From Eukaryota sp. TZLM1-RC (taxonomy: Eukaryota > Metamonada: BaSk clade): a stretch of DNA of 64,000 nt. Every line of letters begins with the position of its first letter. Positions within the stretch are counted from its first letter, which is position 1. The stretch spans positions 3,472,001 through 3,536,000 of the forward strand of contig JAUPSS010000001.1 of assembly GCA_040285825.1 (NCBI GenBank), given 5' to 3'. The position numbers and the translations under genes were made by a program. Below, piece by piece: positions 1-10,468 of this stretch. The notes under the pieces are model-generated. The model saw only the letters and a list, made by a program, of their open reading frames with translations. It did no database searches and was not told the origin of the DNA.

Positions 1-51
1 TTAAATATTGAGAAACATTTGAATTCTTTTTCCTAAAAGTTTGTTATTCTT
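1..51 (+). pseudogene. Family G remnant (RT thumb), cut by element D
   Basis: This is a short plus-strand piece coding for IEKHLNSF and, after a one-base slip in an A run, KVCYS. The same stretch ends the larger G pieces at 6593-6900 and 12235-12540. It corresponds to the EKHIKFFMLKICYTG part of the thumb in family A. The minus-strand 3' end of element D begins right after it. Confidence 0.6.
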
Positions 52-3000
52 TTTTTATTTTTTTATTAAAATAATTTTATTTATTTAAAGAATCAAATAA
101 AAACAAAACAAACTAAAACACATAAGAAACTAAATTCTCCACGCCAACTCTTGATGAATCCTTATAAAGTTTAGACATCATTAAACTCAAGTACTTGGGA
201 ACACTTCTGTACAAAGCGAAAATGATACGATTTTTCCATAAATTCTCTGCAAAATTCTTACCACTTGAACGACATAAATTACCAAAATCATTGATGAAAT
301 TCAAGGCGGATTGTCCAATGTTGCCAAAAAATCGAAAAGGCAAAAGGAACAAACGAAAACTTCGAATAAAGGTTCTTATTTAAATCATTTAATATCTCAG
401 TATATTTATCTCTCTTACGATCTTCAGCCTTGTTTAAATGACCATTAGTACTAAGTAAAACATCATCGCGATAAACAAAAAGCAAAGGGATCAACTGTAG
501 TGAAATCAACAACAACTTGAGAGGAATCCACAAAAGGAGCAATTAAATCACCTCGACGTGAATTAAAAAGATTATCATCACTATAATGCTTCAACAAAGG
601 TTCTACTTTGCAACTAAAATTGTAACACTTGAACATCTCATATGTCACATCACGAACGGCATTATGAAGAACTGACCTATATTGGAGAAATTTCTTACAG
701 CTCACAATATGACGAAAATTGGCAGTAGGTTTTTTGTTACAAATACAATAAGAATTATCCAAAAGACCACTTGGATACATCCCTAATCTCAACCGCATGT
801 TTTGTTTCCAAGCTTCATTTGTTAAGTGAAGACCAAATGGCCTTGGTTGCTGAGATATTAAACTAGTACAGTTCTGAATGTCTGATAAAAAGGCAGCAAA
901 GACGGGATTATTAATCTTAGTCACACTAAGTCGTTTAGAAAAATCCAGGTCTTCAAAACCAATAAGAACAGACTTCTGTAATTTCACAACAGCAAGATGA
1001 AGGTTGGTGAAAGATCTCGAAGGCACAGCAGGCAAACTTGAAGGAAAACTCCTATTCCAAATATCAACAGGTAGTTCTTGCACCATTTTTCAAGAGAAAT
1101 TAATAACGGATGTGATTCATTTAAAGGAATATGATCAAAACGAAGTTTCCATTCAAAAAGAAAATTTTTCATACCACCAATAAAAGCACTTTTGCATAAA
1201 TACTCTGCTTTTGAAAACCAACTCCACCAAATTTAGGACTAAAAAAATGCATGATAAGGAATTTTAGATGGACAAACTTCTACTAAATTTCCTAAGAAAT
1301 TTGTTCTCAAAGTATTGAATTGACGTGCAAAATCATGAGAAATTGTGGGAGATAAAGAACGAAGAAGATGATTAATTTTTGATCCAAAACACACATTTAG
1401 GACCGAAAACGCTAAATGTTTGTCAATTTCTAGATCTTGAATAGCCAAAAGTTGCTCTTCGATTTTTTCCAAAATACCTGACAAAATCGATTTAACTTTT
1501 TCACTATTTCCAAAATAAGATCCAAGAAACCGAATAGCATCTTCCTCGTAATCAACGTATTTGATAAAAGTTTCATTAAATGCCACCTCCGCATGCTGAT
1601 TACCAATAATGAAACACTTGGGCAATTTAATGTCTAACCCTATTTGTTTGGCCAGAAAAACAAAATGTTGTAAAACCGTGTTGTAAAAAGAGACAAAGGG
1701 CCAATAAGTGATAAATCATCTGCATAAGCACAAATATGAATGTCAGGAAAATCCGACTTAAATTTTACCAAAACTGATTGCAGTGCTAGGCAAAGAAAAA
1801 TGGACCCAATGGATCCCCTTGTTTGACCCCTCTTGACGAAACAATATTCTCAGAATGAAAAATTAAGTTAGAGGGTGATCCATACATCAATTTAAAATAC
1901 GGCAAAAGTGAAGGATAGTGTAGTTCAAGTTCTTGCAAAATACTGGAGCGAAAAACGGAGTTGAAAGCATTTTTAAAATCAATGTTCAATAAATAATTTT
2001 CGCCTTTTTGATTGAAAAGTAAATCTGTACACAACGCAGCACATGTTGTGCCATCAGGAATTCCGATAGCAAACTGATAAGGACGAAAATAATTAATTGC
2101 GGATGACTTAACTCTTTTAAAAGAAATAATTGCTAATAATCTCGTTATGGACTCACCAACAGCAATAGGTCTGACACCACCTCCAGGCTTATTTAAAGCA
2201 ACTAAACGAGATGCCATTAACGCTTGTGGTAACTTGAAACGTCCCATGATGACACTATTAAAAAAGAAAACTAAATCATCCACGATTTCTGGACATATGT
2301 TGACTGCGGACTTCAAATGATCATAACTAAGTCCAGAATGCCCAGCAGAACGACCAGACGGAAGTCCTTTAATAGCTACACTAACTTCATCACAAGTGAT
2401 AGGATTAGCAGTGAAGAAATCACGTTCATTATCAGAGACAATGTGATTTATGGTGAAGTCTTCAGGTGGATGAAGAGAATTTAAAGAATCCAATGTTTCA
2501 TCATTGAAGGCAGCAGGAGAAGAACCAGCCAATAATTTAAGTGCTGAAGAGTATTGTGAACGAAGAATCAAAGACTCAAAGCGCTTTTTGACATTTTTAG
2601 ATTGTGGAACCGACTTCTTATATTTAGATTTCTTGTGTGAAGACATAGCCTTAGAAAGAAAAAATTTCCAAAAAATCGAAGGATTCCAAATGCCCTTTCG
2701 AAGAGAGAAGGTTAAAGATCGAATAACTGTTGCAAGAGAAGACGAATGAGCAGGAGAAACGAATTGAGGGATTGCAAATGGAGGTCTACAAGGATCAATT
2801 GGCGTGCAAGAGTCACAAACCAAAAGAGGTCGACCCGAAACATTGAATCCAGAAACTGGAGAACAACAGAACAAACATGATTTTGTATTACTACTGACTG
2901 AAGACGAATGAAGTATATGTGGAGGCTCAATAGACTCAATAGGTGAAGATAATGATGCCAATACAGCTTCATCTGACAAAACTTTTCGCCGAGGACATGT

Positions 3001-3126
3001 TGTTTTTGTGTGACCAACAGTTTTGCACAAAGAACAGGTAGTCACAGAATTCTTAGGGCGTCCTCTAGAAGGTTTTGAAGTAACTGACTTTGGAGGCATA
3101 GATAAGCATGGAGGGAGAAAAAAAAA
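52..3126 (-). mobile_element. Full-length family D non-LTR retrotransposon
   Basis: This is the only D copy in the window with both ends. Read on the minus strand it starts with the pyrimidine tract TTTTTTCTCCCTCC (3113-3126), which also starts families A and B, then has a 5' leader of about 15 nt. One ORF follows from 3099 to 113, then a 3' UTR of about 60 nt with AATAAA-like repeats and an A-rich tail. The left flank is a G element. The right flank is the 3' tail of a minus-strand B element, so D appears to have inserted at the B tail. A partial D copy at 42123-44093 sits beside a B copy in the same way. Confidence 0.85.
113..3099 (-). pseudogene. Family D ORF: zinc knuckle, RT, REL endonuclease; frame-broken
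   Basis: The product would be a retrotransposon polyprotein that nicks target DNA and primes reverse transcription from the nick. From the start there is a GRPK AT-hook-like motif (residues 13-16), a CCHC knuckle (C22, C25, H30, C35) and a second zinc site (C75, C78, C95, C98). The RT carries FKNAFNS (motif A), GVKQGDPLGPFFF (motif B) and AYADDLSLIG (motif C, near 1709-1740). The C-terminal part has CICNKKPTANFRHIVSC, then the endonuclease motif RRGDLIAPFVDSSQVVVDF, and the protein ends VENLVSYVF. The frame breaks near 1786, 1640, 1200 and 480. The first break is one T missing from a run that is complete at 42764. Other families use YMDD rather than YADD. About 995 codons would be expected if intact. 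Confidence 0.85.
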
Positions 3127-4739
3127 TTTTTTTTATTATTTATTTTTATTCAACAACAAATATGAAATACACAATTAAAACTCCACATCCTCAAAACCTG
3201 CCTCCCCTACATCAAAACAATTAATCGCTAAAGATTCAGAAAATTTCCCAAAAGAAGATAGTGAATCAGAAATTAGTGTTACCATTCCTTTAAAAATAGA
3301 AAATACAATCCTGTTTTGCCAGTAAACACGATTGAAAATTCTTCCAGTTCTTTCCTTTACAACTACAACAAAATCCTCAAAGAAAGCCATAGCAGCCTTA
3401 CCTAGAGATCCAAGCAAAGAAAAAACAAATGGACATAAATTATATTGGGCATGAGAATTTTCATTAACCGAGGAAATGGGTTTCGCATATTTAGCAATTT
3501 TATATTTTTCGCCTGCAAGAAGAGGATTATTTACATCCGAGTTAATGAAATGTTCGTTAGAGGAATTACAAGGGTCAATAGACATGGCGTCCAAAATAGT
3601 AAAACTACCATTTAAACCAGGAACAACTAGATCACCTCTAGTCAGACCCATAGAAGCTCTGTTGTAACGCGTACTATCAATATTGGGATCATCAAGAATT
3701 AATTTTGATAACAGCGGTTCTAAAAAGGAATCTACACGATATGATTTGCACATTACATAAATTTGGTCCCTGACGTTATTATGCACTTTGCTTCTAAACG
3801 TAATGAAATGTTTACAGTTCAAAAAGATGAGTAAACAAAAGAGGTTTACCACATTTACAAGTTAAATGATTGGGCAAATTGTTTGGCCACAAAAAAACAA
3901 CGAAAACGCATGTTTAGAAGCCATTCATTGTCTTTTAACAAAAAGTCCATAAACAGAGGGAACTTGAGTTACTAAAGCAGCAGCAGAACTATCACGAATA
4001 TCCTTTAAAAAAATTACCGAAAGCGGGATTTTTAGTTTTGGCCAAGCCAAGTCTTACTTCATAATCCAAGCCTTCATATAATTTAACCAGATGGTGCTGA
4101 AGCTTTTTCAAGCAAAAACGTAAATTTGGAAGTGATCGAGTGGGAATTTCTTGAACATTTTGAGGAAAACACTGAATCCAGATATCACTAGGCAAATTTT
4201 CTAATTCAAATTGCAGTTGATTCAAGTAAAAATTTGATTCACCATTGATCAGATGAACATCAAAAGGGAACCTTTGGAAAAATTCAAAACAAAATTTTTA
4301 CCACCTCCCAAAAATGCTGCTTTACACAGAATCGAAGATTTGGTGAATCCAATTCCACCCAAATCTGCTGAACAAAATACATGACTTCGAATTAAAGATT
4401 CATTTACTTCTAATAAAGAAGAAAAAAATTTGACTCGAAGTTTGTTAAAAGATCTGCAAAAATTGAGAGATACCGAAGGGGAGTTGACCTTAAAATATGA
4501 GTGAATTTTCCAGAATAACAAATTTTTAAAATAAAAAATTTGATGTGTTTCTCAATGTCACATTCAGCAATAAAACTAAGATCCTTGTCAAACTTCTCCA
4601 ATAAATTGTTTTACTGGGAATAAATTTCATCCAAATTGCCAAGCCAACATCCAAGAAACTTAAAAGCTTGTTGGTCATAATTGATAAAAGGAATCTGAGC
4701 TCCACCAATCATCAAATATTGTTTTTCTCTACCAATCAA
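3127..4739 (-). pseudogene. Family B element, 5'-truncated
   Basis: This is the 3' half of a B element on the minus strand. It runs from the end of the RT palm (DQQAFKFLGCW) through thumb, linker, zinc motif CKCGKPLLFTHLLNC and endonuclease motif TRGDLVVPGLNGSFTILDA to the terminal FEDVEF (stop near 3175). The 3' UTR is short and AATAAA-containing, reaching the D boundary. The 5' side stops inside LLIG at about 4739, where a plus-strand A fragment starts. Frame breaks near 3850, 4010, 4250 and 4610 lie mostly in homopolymers when compared with B at 23123-26404. Confidence 0.8.
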
Positions 4740-5677
4740 GTTTTGCTGTAAAAAGCTTCAACAAAAATTGTCAAAGATTTTTGAAAGCTTGGATTTTGAT
4801 GTTAGACTTGGCTTGGCCAAGAAAAAGAATCCCGCTTTTGCAAATCTTTTACAAGATATGTGTGACAGTACTTCTTCTGCCTTAGTAACAACAATTCCGA
4901 AGTATATGGTACTCTCTTATCCGATTCTGCTTGGACTCTGAATATGAGATTTCGTTCCTTTATCTGGCCTGATAATTTACCTCATAATTTAATTTGTAAA
5001 TGTTCTCGACAAATTACAACTACTCATTTGTTAAATTGTAAACATTTTATTACTTTTAGAAGCAAGGTTCATGATGCTGTAAGAGACCAGTTATATTGTA
5101 TGTGTAAATCTCATAGAATTGAATCCTTCTTGGAACCTCTGTTGTCAAATCTGTTTGATGCTGAAAATGATTTTCACAAGAATAATAGAGGTGATGTCAT
5201 ATTACCTGGATTAGATGGAAGCTTTATTTTATTGGATGTAATGTCTGTTGATCCTTGTAATGCCTCAAATGAAAGGCTTGTTAATTCTGAAATTCATAAT
5301 CCCCTTTCAAATGCTGAAAATTTTAAATTCAAAAATACAATGAACCTTTGTCCAAATTGGCCAGTCTACAGCATGCAAAATACAATTTGTATCCATTTGT
5401 ATTTTCCCTTTTTGGTTCACTTGCACCAACTGCTTTACGTTTTTTGGATGATTTTGAAATGATTGTAAAGAGAAGAACTGGCAGAAATTTCAACAGATTG
5501 TTTTGGCAAAATAGAATTGTGTTTTCTATTTTTAAGGGGATGTTGAAGATGGTTTCTGATGCTTTGCTTTCTCTTGGATCTCACTATGAGAGAGTTGCAT
5601 CTAGTGTTTTTGTTTTGGGAGAGATGGATTTTTTAGATGTTGATTTATAGGTTTAGAATAAAATTAATTTTAAAAAA
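4740..5677 (+). pseudogene. Family A element, 5'-truncated
   Basis: The C-terminal third of family A begins at FCCKKLQQKL and ends FLDVDL with TAG at 5648-5650, followed by AATAAA and a short A tail. It carries CKCSRQITTTHLLNC and NRGDVILPGLDGSFILLDV. A single C is missing near 4901 relative to 19541, and one A is missing near 5336 in the KKYNEP region. It lies between two minus-strand B pieces. Confidence 0.8.
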
Positions 5678-5846
5678 AAAGCTTCTAAACGTAATAAAAT
5701 GTTTACAGTTCAAAAGATGAGTAAACAAAAGAGGTTTACCACATTTACAAGTTAAATGATTGGGCAAATTGTTTGGCCACAGAAAACAACGAAAACGCAT
5801 GTTTAGAAGCCATTCATTGTCTTTTAACAAAAGTCCATAAACAGAA
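5678..5846 (-). pseudogene. Family B fragment
   Basis: This fragment codes for LLKDNEWLLNMRFRCFLWP through HLLNCKHFITFRS of family B, open from 5830 to about 5690. The same residues occur in the B piece at 3127-4739, so this is a different copy. Its 5' end, at the complement of CATAAACAG, is the same 5' truncation point as the B copies at 44094-44928 and 55439-56273. Confidence 0.75.
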
Positions 5847-5965
5847 AAAGTTTGTTATTCTGGAACATTTACTTAAATTTTGAAATCAACATCACCATCA
5901 ATTTCTTTTTGAGTTTTGTCGAATTTTTAATGAACAGAGAACCAATTTTTTAGCAAAATTATTTA
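5847..5965 (+). pseudogene. Family G fragment (RT thumb)
   Basis: In the plus sense it reads KVCYSGKF, then a serine-proline-rich turn and, after slips in T runs, a segment like the CRSFNSLRTEFFADLL region of family A. It restarts exactly at the sequence where the G piece ending at 6900 is cut, AAGTTTGTTATTCT. This supports a target duplication flanking the B/D insertion. Confidence 0.55.
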
Positions 5966-6592
5966 GTAATTTTCCAGCATAACAAATTTTCAAAAGAAAA
6001 AACTTAAGATGTTTTTCCAATTCAAGAGTCTTTATGACTTCTAGCTCTTTTTTAATTGAATTTAAATAATTTTCAAGGCTGTCAAGTGTCTTTTCGGCGG
6101 AACCTAAACAGCAACCCAGAAAGCAGAAACTAGTTTTACTCATTTACTGCGATCATTACCTCCATCCCTAACTTACAATTTTTGTAGACAATTTAACAAA
6201 ATACGTACCCAATTTTTGGCTTATTTAATGTCTGTTGATCCATCAATTTTGAAAAATCATATTTTTTTCTGATGTTCAACTTGGCGGTGTTGGATTCAAT
6301 TCATCAAAATATTTGACCAAAGCTGCATTTATTGGTGGTGGAAAAATTTTGTATTTGAATTCTCTAGAAGATATCCTTTGCCGAAAATCTTCTTGAAAAT
6401 ACAAATAGCATATTCCTGGATAACTTAAGACAAGAAATATCCAGTTTATCTCCCGACTTATGGCAATCATGTTTCCCCATATCCATTCAAGAAATTCCAG
6501 ACAGAAGTTTATATTCATTAAAATTTGCGTTGAAAAAGCTCCAACGACATCTTTTGAAAAATTTTGAAAGCAAGGATTTTATTGTTCGAAAC
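5966..6592 (+). mobile_element. Family E fragment with an inverted 5' part
   Basis: Positions 5966-6148 read on the minus strand as FLGCCLGSAEKTL through LKFFLLKICYAGK. Positions 6149-6592 read on the plus strand as HLLRSLPPSLTYNFCRQF through LQRHLLKNFESKDFIVR. The two halves are consecutive in the protein (CYAGK, then HLLRSL, matching CYTGRITHILRS in family A). The upstream part is flipped and joined at its 5' truncation, as twin-priming inversions are in other LINEs. The 3' half stops at about 6592, where G sequence begins. The same structure recurs at 11601-12234, 45058-45640 and 56409-56970. Confidence 0.7.
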
Positions 6593-6900
6593 ATATTATT
6601 CTGAAACAAATAGCAACTTTTATTCAACAGCGTTATGAAGATATTGGTCTCTCATTGAATATCTCCAAATGTTTGATTATTGGCTATGAACCAATTGAAT
6701 TTTTCATTAATGATGTCAATTTCCCTTTATCAATTATGAACAGTCTGGTTTTCGTTTTTAGGTTGTTATCTCTGAAATATTGAAGAAGTCAAAGGCCAAC
6801 TTTCGACTCTGTTGACTCAATTTGGAAATGAATTAGAATCAATAGAAAATTTAAATATTGAGAAACATTTGAATTCTTTTTCCTAAAAGTTTGTTATTCT
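6593..6900 (+). pseudogene. Family G fragment (RT palm to thumb)
   Basis: This codes for ATFIQQRYEDIGLSLNISK, CLIIGYEP and FLGCYL, ending IEKHLNSF and KVCYS. It matches the post-YMDD palm of family A (SYENIGLHLNASKCLLIG) but is clearly a different family. A stop after FLGCYL and one slip near 6730 break the frame. Element D (minus) begins at 6901. Confidence 0.65.
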
Positions 6901-7763
6901 TTTTTTTTATTTTTTTTTATTAAAATAATTTTATTTATTTAAAGAATCAAATAAAAACAAAACAAACTAAAACACATAAGAAACTAAATTCTCCACGCCA
7001 ACTCTTGATGAATCCTTATAAAGTTTAGACATCATTAAACTCAAGTACTTGGGAACACTTCTGTACAAAGCGAAAATGATACGATTTTTCCATAAATTCT
7101 CTGCAAAATTCTTACCACTTGAACGACATAAATTACCAAAATCATTGATGAAATTCAAGGCGGATTGTCCAATGTTGCCAAAAATCGAAAAGGCAAAAGG
7201 AACAAACGAAAACTTCGAATAAAGGTTCTTATTTAAATCATTTAATATCTCAGTATATTTATCTCTCTTACGATCTTCAGCCTTGTTTAAATGACCATTA
7301 GTACTAAGTAAAAACATCATCGCGATAAACGAAAGCAAAGGGATCAACTGTAGTGAAATCAACAACAACTTGAGAGGAATCCACAAAAGGAGCAATTAAA
7401 TCACCTCGACGTGAATTAAAAAGATTATCATCACTATAATGCTTCAACAAAGGTTCTACTTTGCAACTAAAATTGTAACACTTGAACATCTCATATGTCA
7501 CATCACGAACGGCATTATGAAGAACTGACCTATATTGGAGAAATTTCTTACAGCTCACAATATGACGAAAATTGGCAGTAGGTTTTTTTGTTACAAATAC
7601 AATAAGAATTATCCAAAAGACCACTTGGATACATCCCTAATCTCAACCGCATGTTTTGTTTCCAAGCTTCATTTGTTAAGTGAAGACCAAATGGCCTTGG
7701 TTGCTGAGATATTAAACTAGTACAGTTCTGAATGTCTGATAAAAAGGCAGCAAAGACGGGATT
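6901..7763 (-). pseudogene. Family D C-terminal part, cut by an A element
   Basis: The true 3' end of D lies at the left. The reading frame runs upstream from VSYVF through the endonuclease (RRGDLIAPFVDSS) and zinc motif (CNKKPTANFRHIVSC) to a point just before the linker. It stops at GACGGGATT (7755-7763), where family A begins. An extra A near 7313 and a T/A slip near 7590 split the frame. Confidence 0.8.
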
Positions 7764-10168
7764 TCCTGAAGTGTGTCCTTTTTGGATTGAAAATCCTATT
7801 ACTGCAATTGAAGTTCTTAAAGCTATTCAAAAATTGCCAAAGGGGAAAGCAGCAGGCCCATCTGGAATTTCTTTTGATCTGTTAAAAATAGCGTGTTCCA
7901 GTGCTCCCGAAATTGCCGATGATCTAGCCCACTATTTTCAACAATTGATTGTTTTGAAAATTAATCCTCCATTTGAATTACTCGCAGCACGTCTGATTGC
8001 TTTAGTAAAGCCTGGAAACGGAATCAAACCTGATGGAATACGCCCAATTGCTGTTGGTGAATCTCTTTCTCGTTTGCTAGCATCAATTGTCTTCGATCGT
8101 GTCAAAGACAAAGCTTCTACATTTTTGAATCCTCATCAATTTGGAATCAAAACAATTGATGGTGCTTCTGTTGCTGCTATTGCCTCTGATACCTTTTTTA
8201 ATGCAGAGGAAAATAATTTTATTTTTAATCTCGACTTTAAAAATGCTTTTAATTCTGTAAAGCGAGAAGCAATTTTGAAGTTATTAAATTTGACTTTCCT
8301 GAGCTATCGAGTTTTTTTCTACCATTTTTATGGGAAAGAATCAGATTTAATTTTTAATTCATTTGGTCTTAAATCATCTTCTGGAGTGAAGCAGGGAGAT
8401 CCTTTAGGCCCATTATTGTTTTGTTTAGCTATTCACAAAACTTTAAATATCATTAAGCAAAAATACCCTTCTATAAAAATAGTTGCTTATATGGATGATA
8501 TATCCTTGATTGGTTCATTTGATTTACTAGAATTGGTTGCTCAAGAAATTGCCGATTCATATGAAAATATTGGGCTTCATCTTAATGCCAGCAAATGCCT
8601 TCTGATTGGCTCTTCTGCTCAAGACCTCGTGATAAACGATTCTATTGTCCCTTTTACTAATTATAGTAGTGATGCTTTTTAAGTTCCTTGGTTGTTGGTT
8701 AGGAAATGTGCATCAAATTCAGAATGAATTACAAGTTATTTTGGAAAAAATGAAAATTGAACTTGATTCAATTTCTTCTTTAGATATAGAAAAACATATT
8801 AAATTTTTCATGCTTAAAATTTGCTACACTGGGAGAATAACCCACATTTTGAGATCTTGTGCTCCTTCCATAGCATTAGATTTTTGTCGTTCTTTTTAAT
8901 TCATTGAGAACAGAATTTTTTGCTGATTTATTGGATGTAGAACCAGGAATGTTGAAAAGTCACTTATTTTCTTCAGCAAATTTGGGTGGTATTGCATTTA
9001 CTAAGTCTTCAATTTTGTGTCAATCAGCATTCTTGGGTGGTGGCAAAAATTTTATTTATGAATTTTCTCGTAGATTTCCTGATGATTCTCATCTGTTAGT
9101 CCCCAATTACAGTCCCTATTTGTATGAGTTATCTTGTGAACTTGAAAAATTACCGCCACAAATTTGGACCAAATGTTTTCCTCAATCAATTCAAGAAATT
9201 CCAAACCGATCTCTATTTAATTTACAGTTTTGCTGTAAAAAGCTTCAACAAAAATTGTCAAAGATTTTTGAAAGCTTGGATTTTGATGTTAGACTTGGCT
9301 TGGCCAAGAAAAAGAATCCCGCTTTTGCAAATCTTTTACAAGATATGTGTGACAGTACTTCCTCTGCCTTAGTAACAACAATTCCACAAGTTTATGGTAC
9401 TCTCTTATCCGATTCTGCTTGGACTCTGAATATGAGATTTCGTTCCTTTATCTGGCCTGATAATTTACCTCATAATTTAATTTGTAAATGTTCTCGAGAA
9501 ATTACAACTACTCATTTGCTAAATTGTAAACATTTTATTACTTTTAGAAGCAAGGTTCATGATGCTGTAAGAGACCAGTTATATTGTATGTGTAAATCTC
9601 ATAGAATTGAATCCTTCTTGGAACCTTTGTTGTCAAATCTGTTTGATGCTGAAAATGATTTTCATAAGAATAATAGAGGTGATGTCATATTACCTGGATT
9701 AGATGGAAGCTTCATTTTATTGGATGTAATGTCTGTTGATCCTTGTAATGCCTCAAATGAAAGGCTTGTTAATTCTGAAATTCATAATCCCCTTTCAAAT
9801 GCTGAAAATTTTAAATGCAAAAAATACAATGAACCTTTGTCCAAATTGGCCAGTCTACAGCATGCAAAATACAATTTGTATCCATTTGTATTTTCCCTTT
9901 TTGGTTCACTTGCACCAACTGCTTTACGTTTTTTGGATAATTTTGAAATGATTGTAAAGAGAAGAACTGGCAGAAATTTCAACAGATTGTTTTGGCAAAA
10001 TAGAATTGTGTTTTCTATTTTTAAGGGGATGTTGAAGATGGTTTCTGATGCTTTGCTTTCTCTTGGATCTCACTATGAGAGAGTTGCATCTAGTGTTTTT
10101 GTTTTGGGAGAGATGGATTTTTTAGATGTTGATTTATAGGTTTAGAATAAAATTAAATTTTAAAAAAA
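7764..10168 (+). pseudogene. Family A element, 5'-truncated; RT and endonuclease present
   Basis: The A sequence starts at PEVCPFWIENPITAIEV, so the N-terminal zinc region is missing. The first ATG of the open frame (7732) lies in antisense D sequence and is fortuitous. The RT has GKAAGPSGISFDLL, FKNAFNS, GVKQGDPLGPLLF and AYMDDISLIG. The C-terminus has CKCSREITTTHLLNC, NRGDVILPGLDGSFILLDV and FLDVDL, with TAG at 10137-10139. Frame breaks near 8680 and 8899 are single extra T bases, and a compensated pair lies at 8274 and 8311. Neighbours are D on the left and the H tail on the right. Confidence 0.85.
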
Positions 10169-10322
10169 ATTTTTTGGCAAAATAGAATTGTATTTTCCAT
10201 TTTTAAGGGGATGCATAGCCTTGTTTCTACCTCGTTGTTATCACTAGGAAGATATCATGAAGAAAATGTTGAAGGTAAATTTTCAATGGTAGATGTGAAG
10301 TTTGAGGAAATAGTTTTTAAAA
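10169..10322 (+). pseudogene. Family H 3' tail
   Basis: This codes for FWQNRIVFSIFKGMHSLVS and ends VDVKFEEIVF. The stop is seen in the second copy, near 15951. It is homologous to the last 50 residues of families A and B but belongs to neither. It may be the C-terminus of family G, which otherwise lacks one here. Confidence 0.55.
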
Positions 10323-10468
10323 AACCTCTTTTTAAGCATGAAAAATTTAATATGTTTTTCTATATCTAAAGAAGCTTGGATTTTGATGTTAGACTTGGCT
10401 TGGCCAAGAAAAAGAATCCCCCCCTTTTTTCAATAATTTTAATTTATTGTATAAGAAAAAGAATCCCC
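10323..10468 (+). other. Mosaic junction of short A pieces
   Basis: About 45 nt of antisense A (LDIEKHIKFFMLK region, near 10328-10372) is joined to 50 nt of sense A (SLDFDVRLGLAKKKNP). An AT-rich spacer of about 30 nt follows. The 16-nt sequence AAGAAAAAGAATCCCC occurs on both sides of the spacer (10406-10421 and 10453-10468). Confidence 0.55.

Noticed and set aside
113-383. Plus-strand ORFs such as 195-383 and 2504-2749
   Set aside because: They lie antisense to the family D ORF and carry no domain. They recur wherever D recurs.
8397-8510. YMDD box as evidence for a retrovirus, hepadnavirus or LTR element
   Set aside because: There is no protease, RNase H, integrase or terminal repeats. 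The C-terminal zinc and REL endonuclease motifs and short tails fit non-LTR elements.
9124-9372. An 82-codon ORF starting MSYLVNLKNYRHK, repeated at many A copies
   Set aside because: It is a second frame of the conserved A linker (YELSCELEKLPPQ). Its repetition only reflects A copy number.
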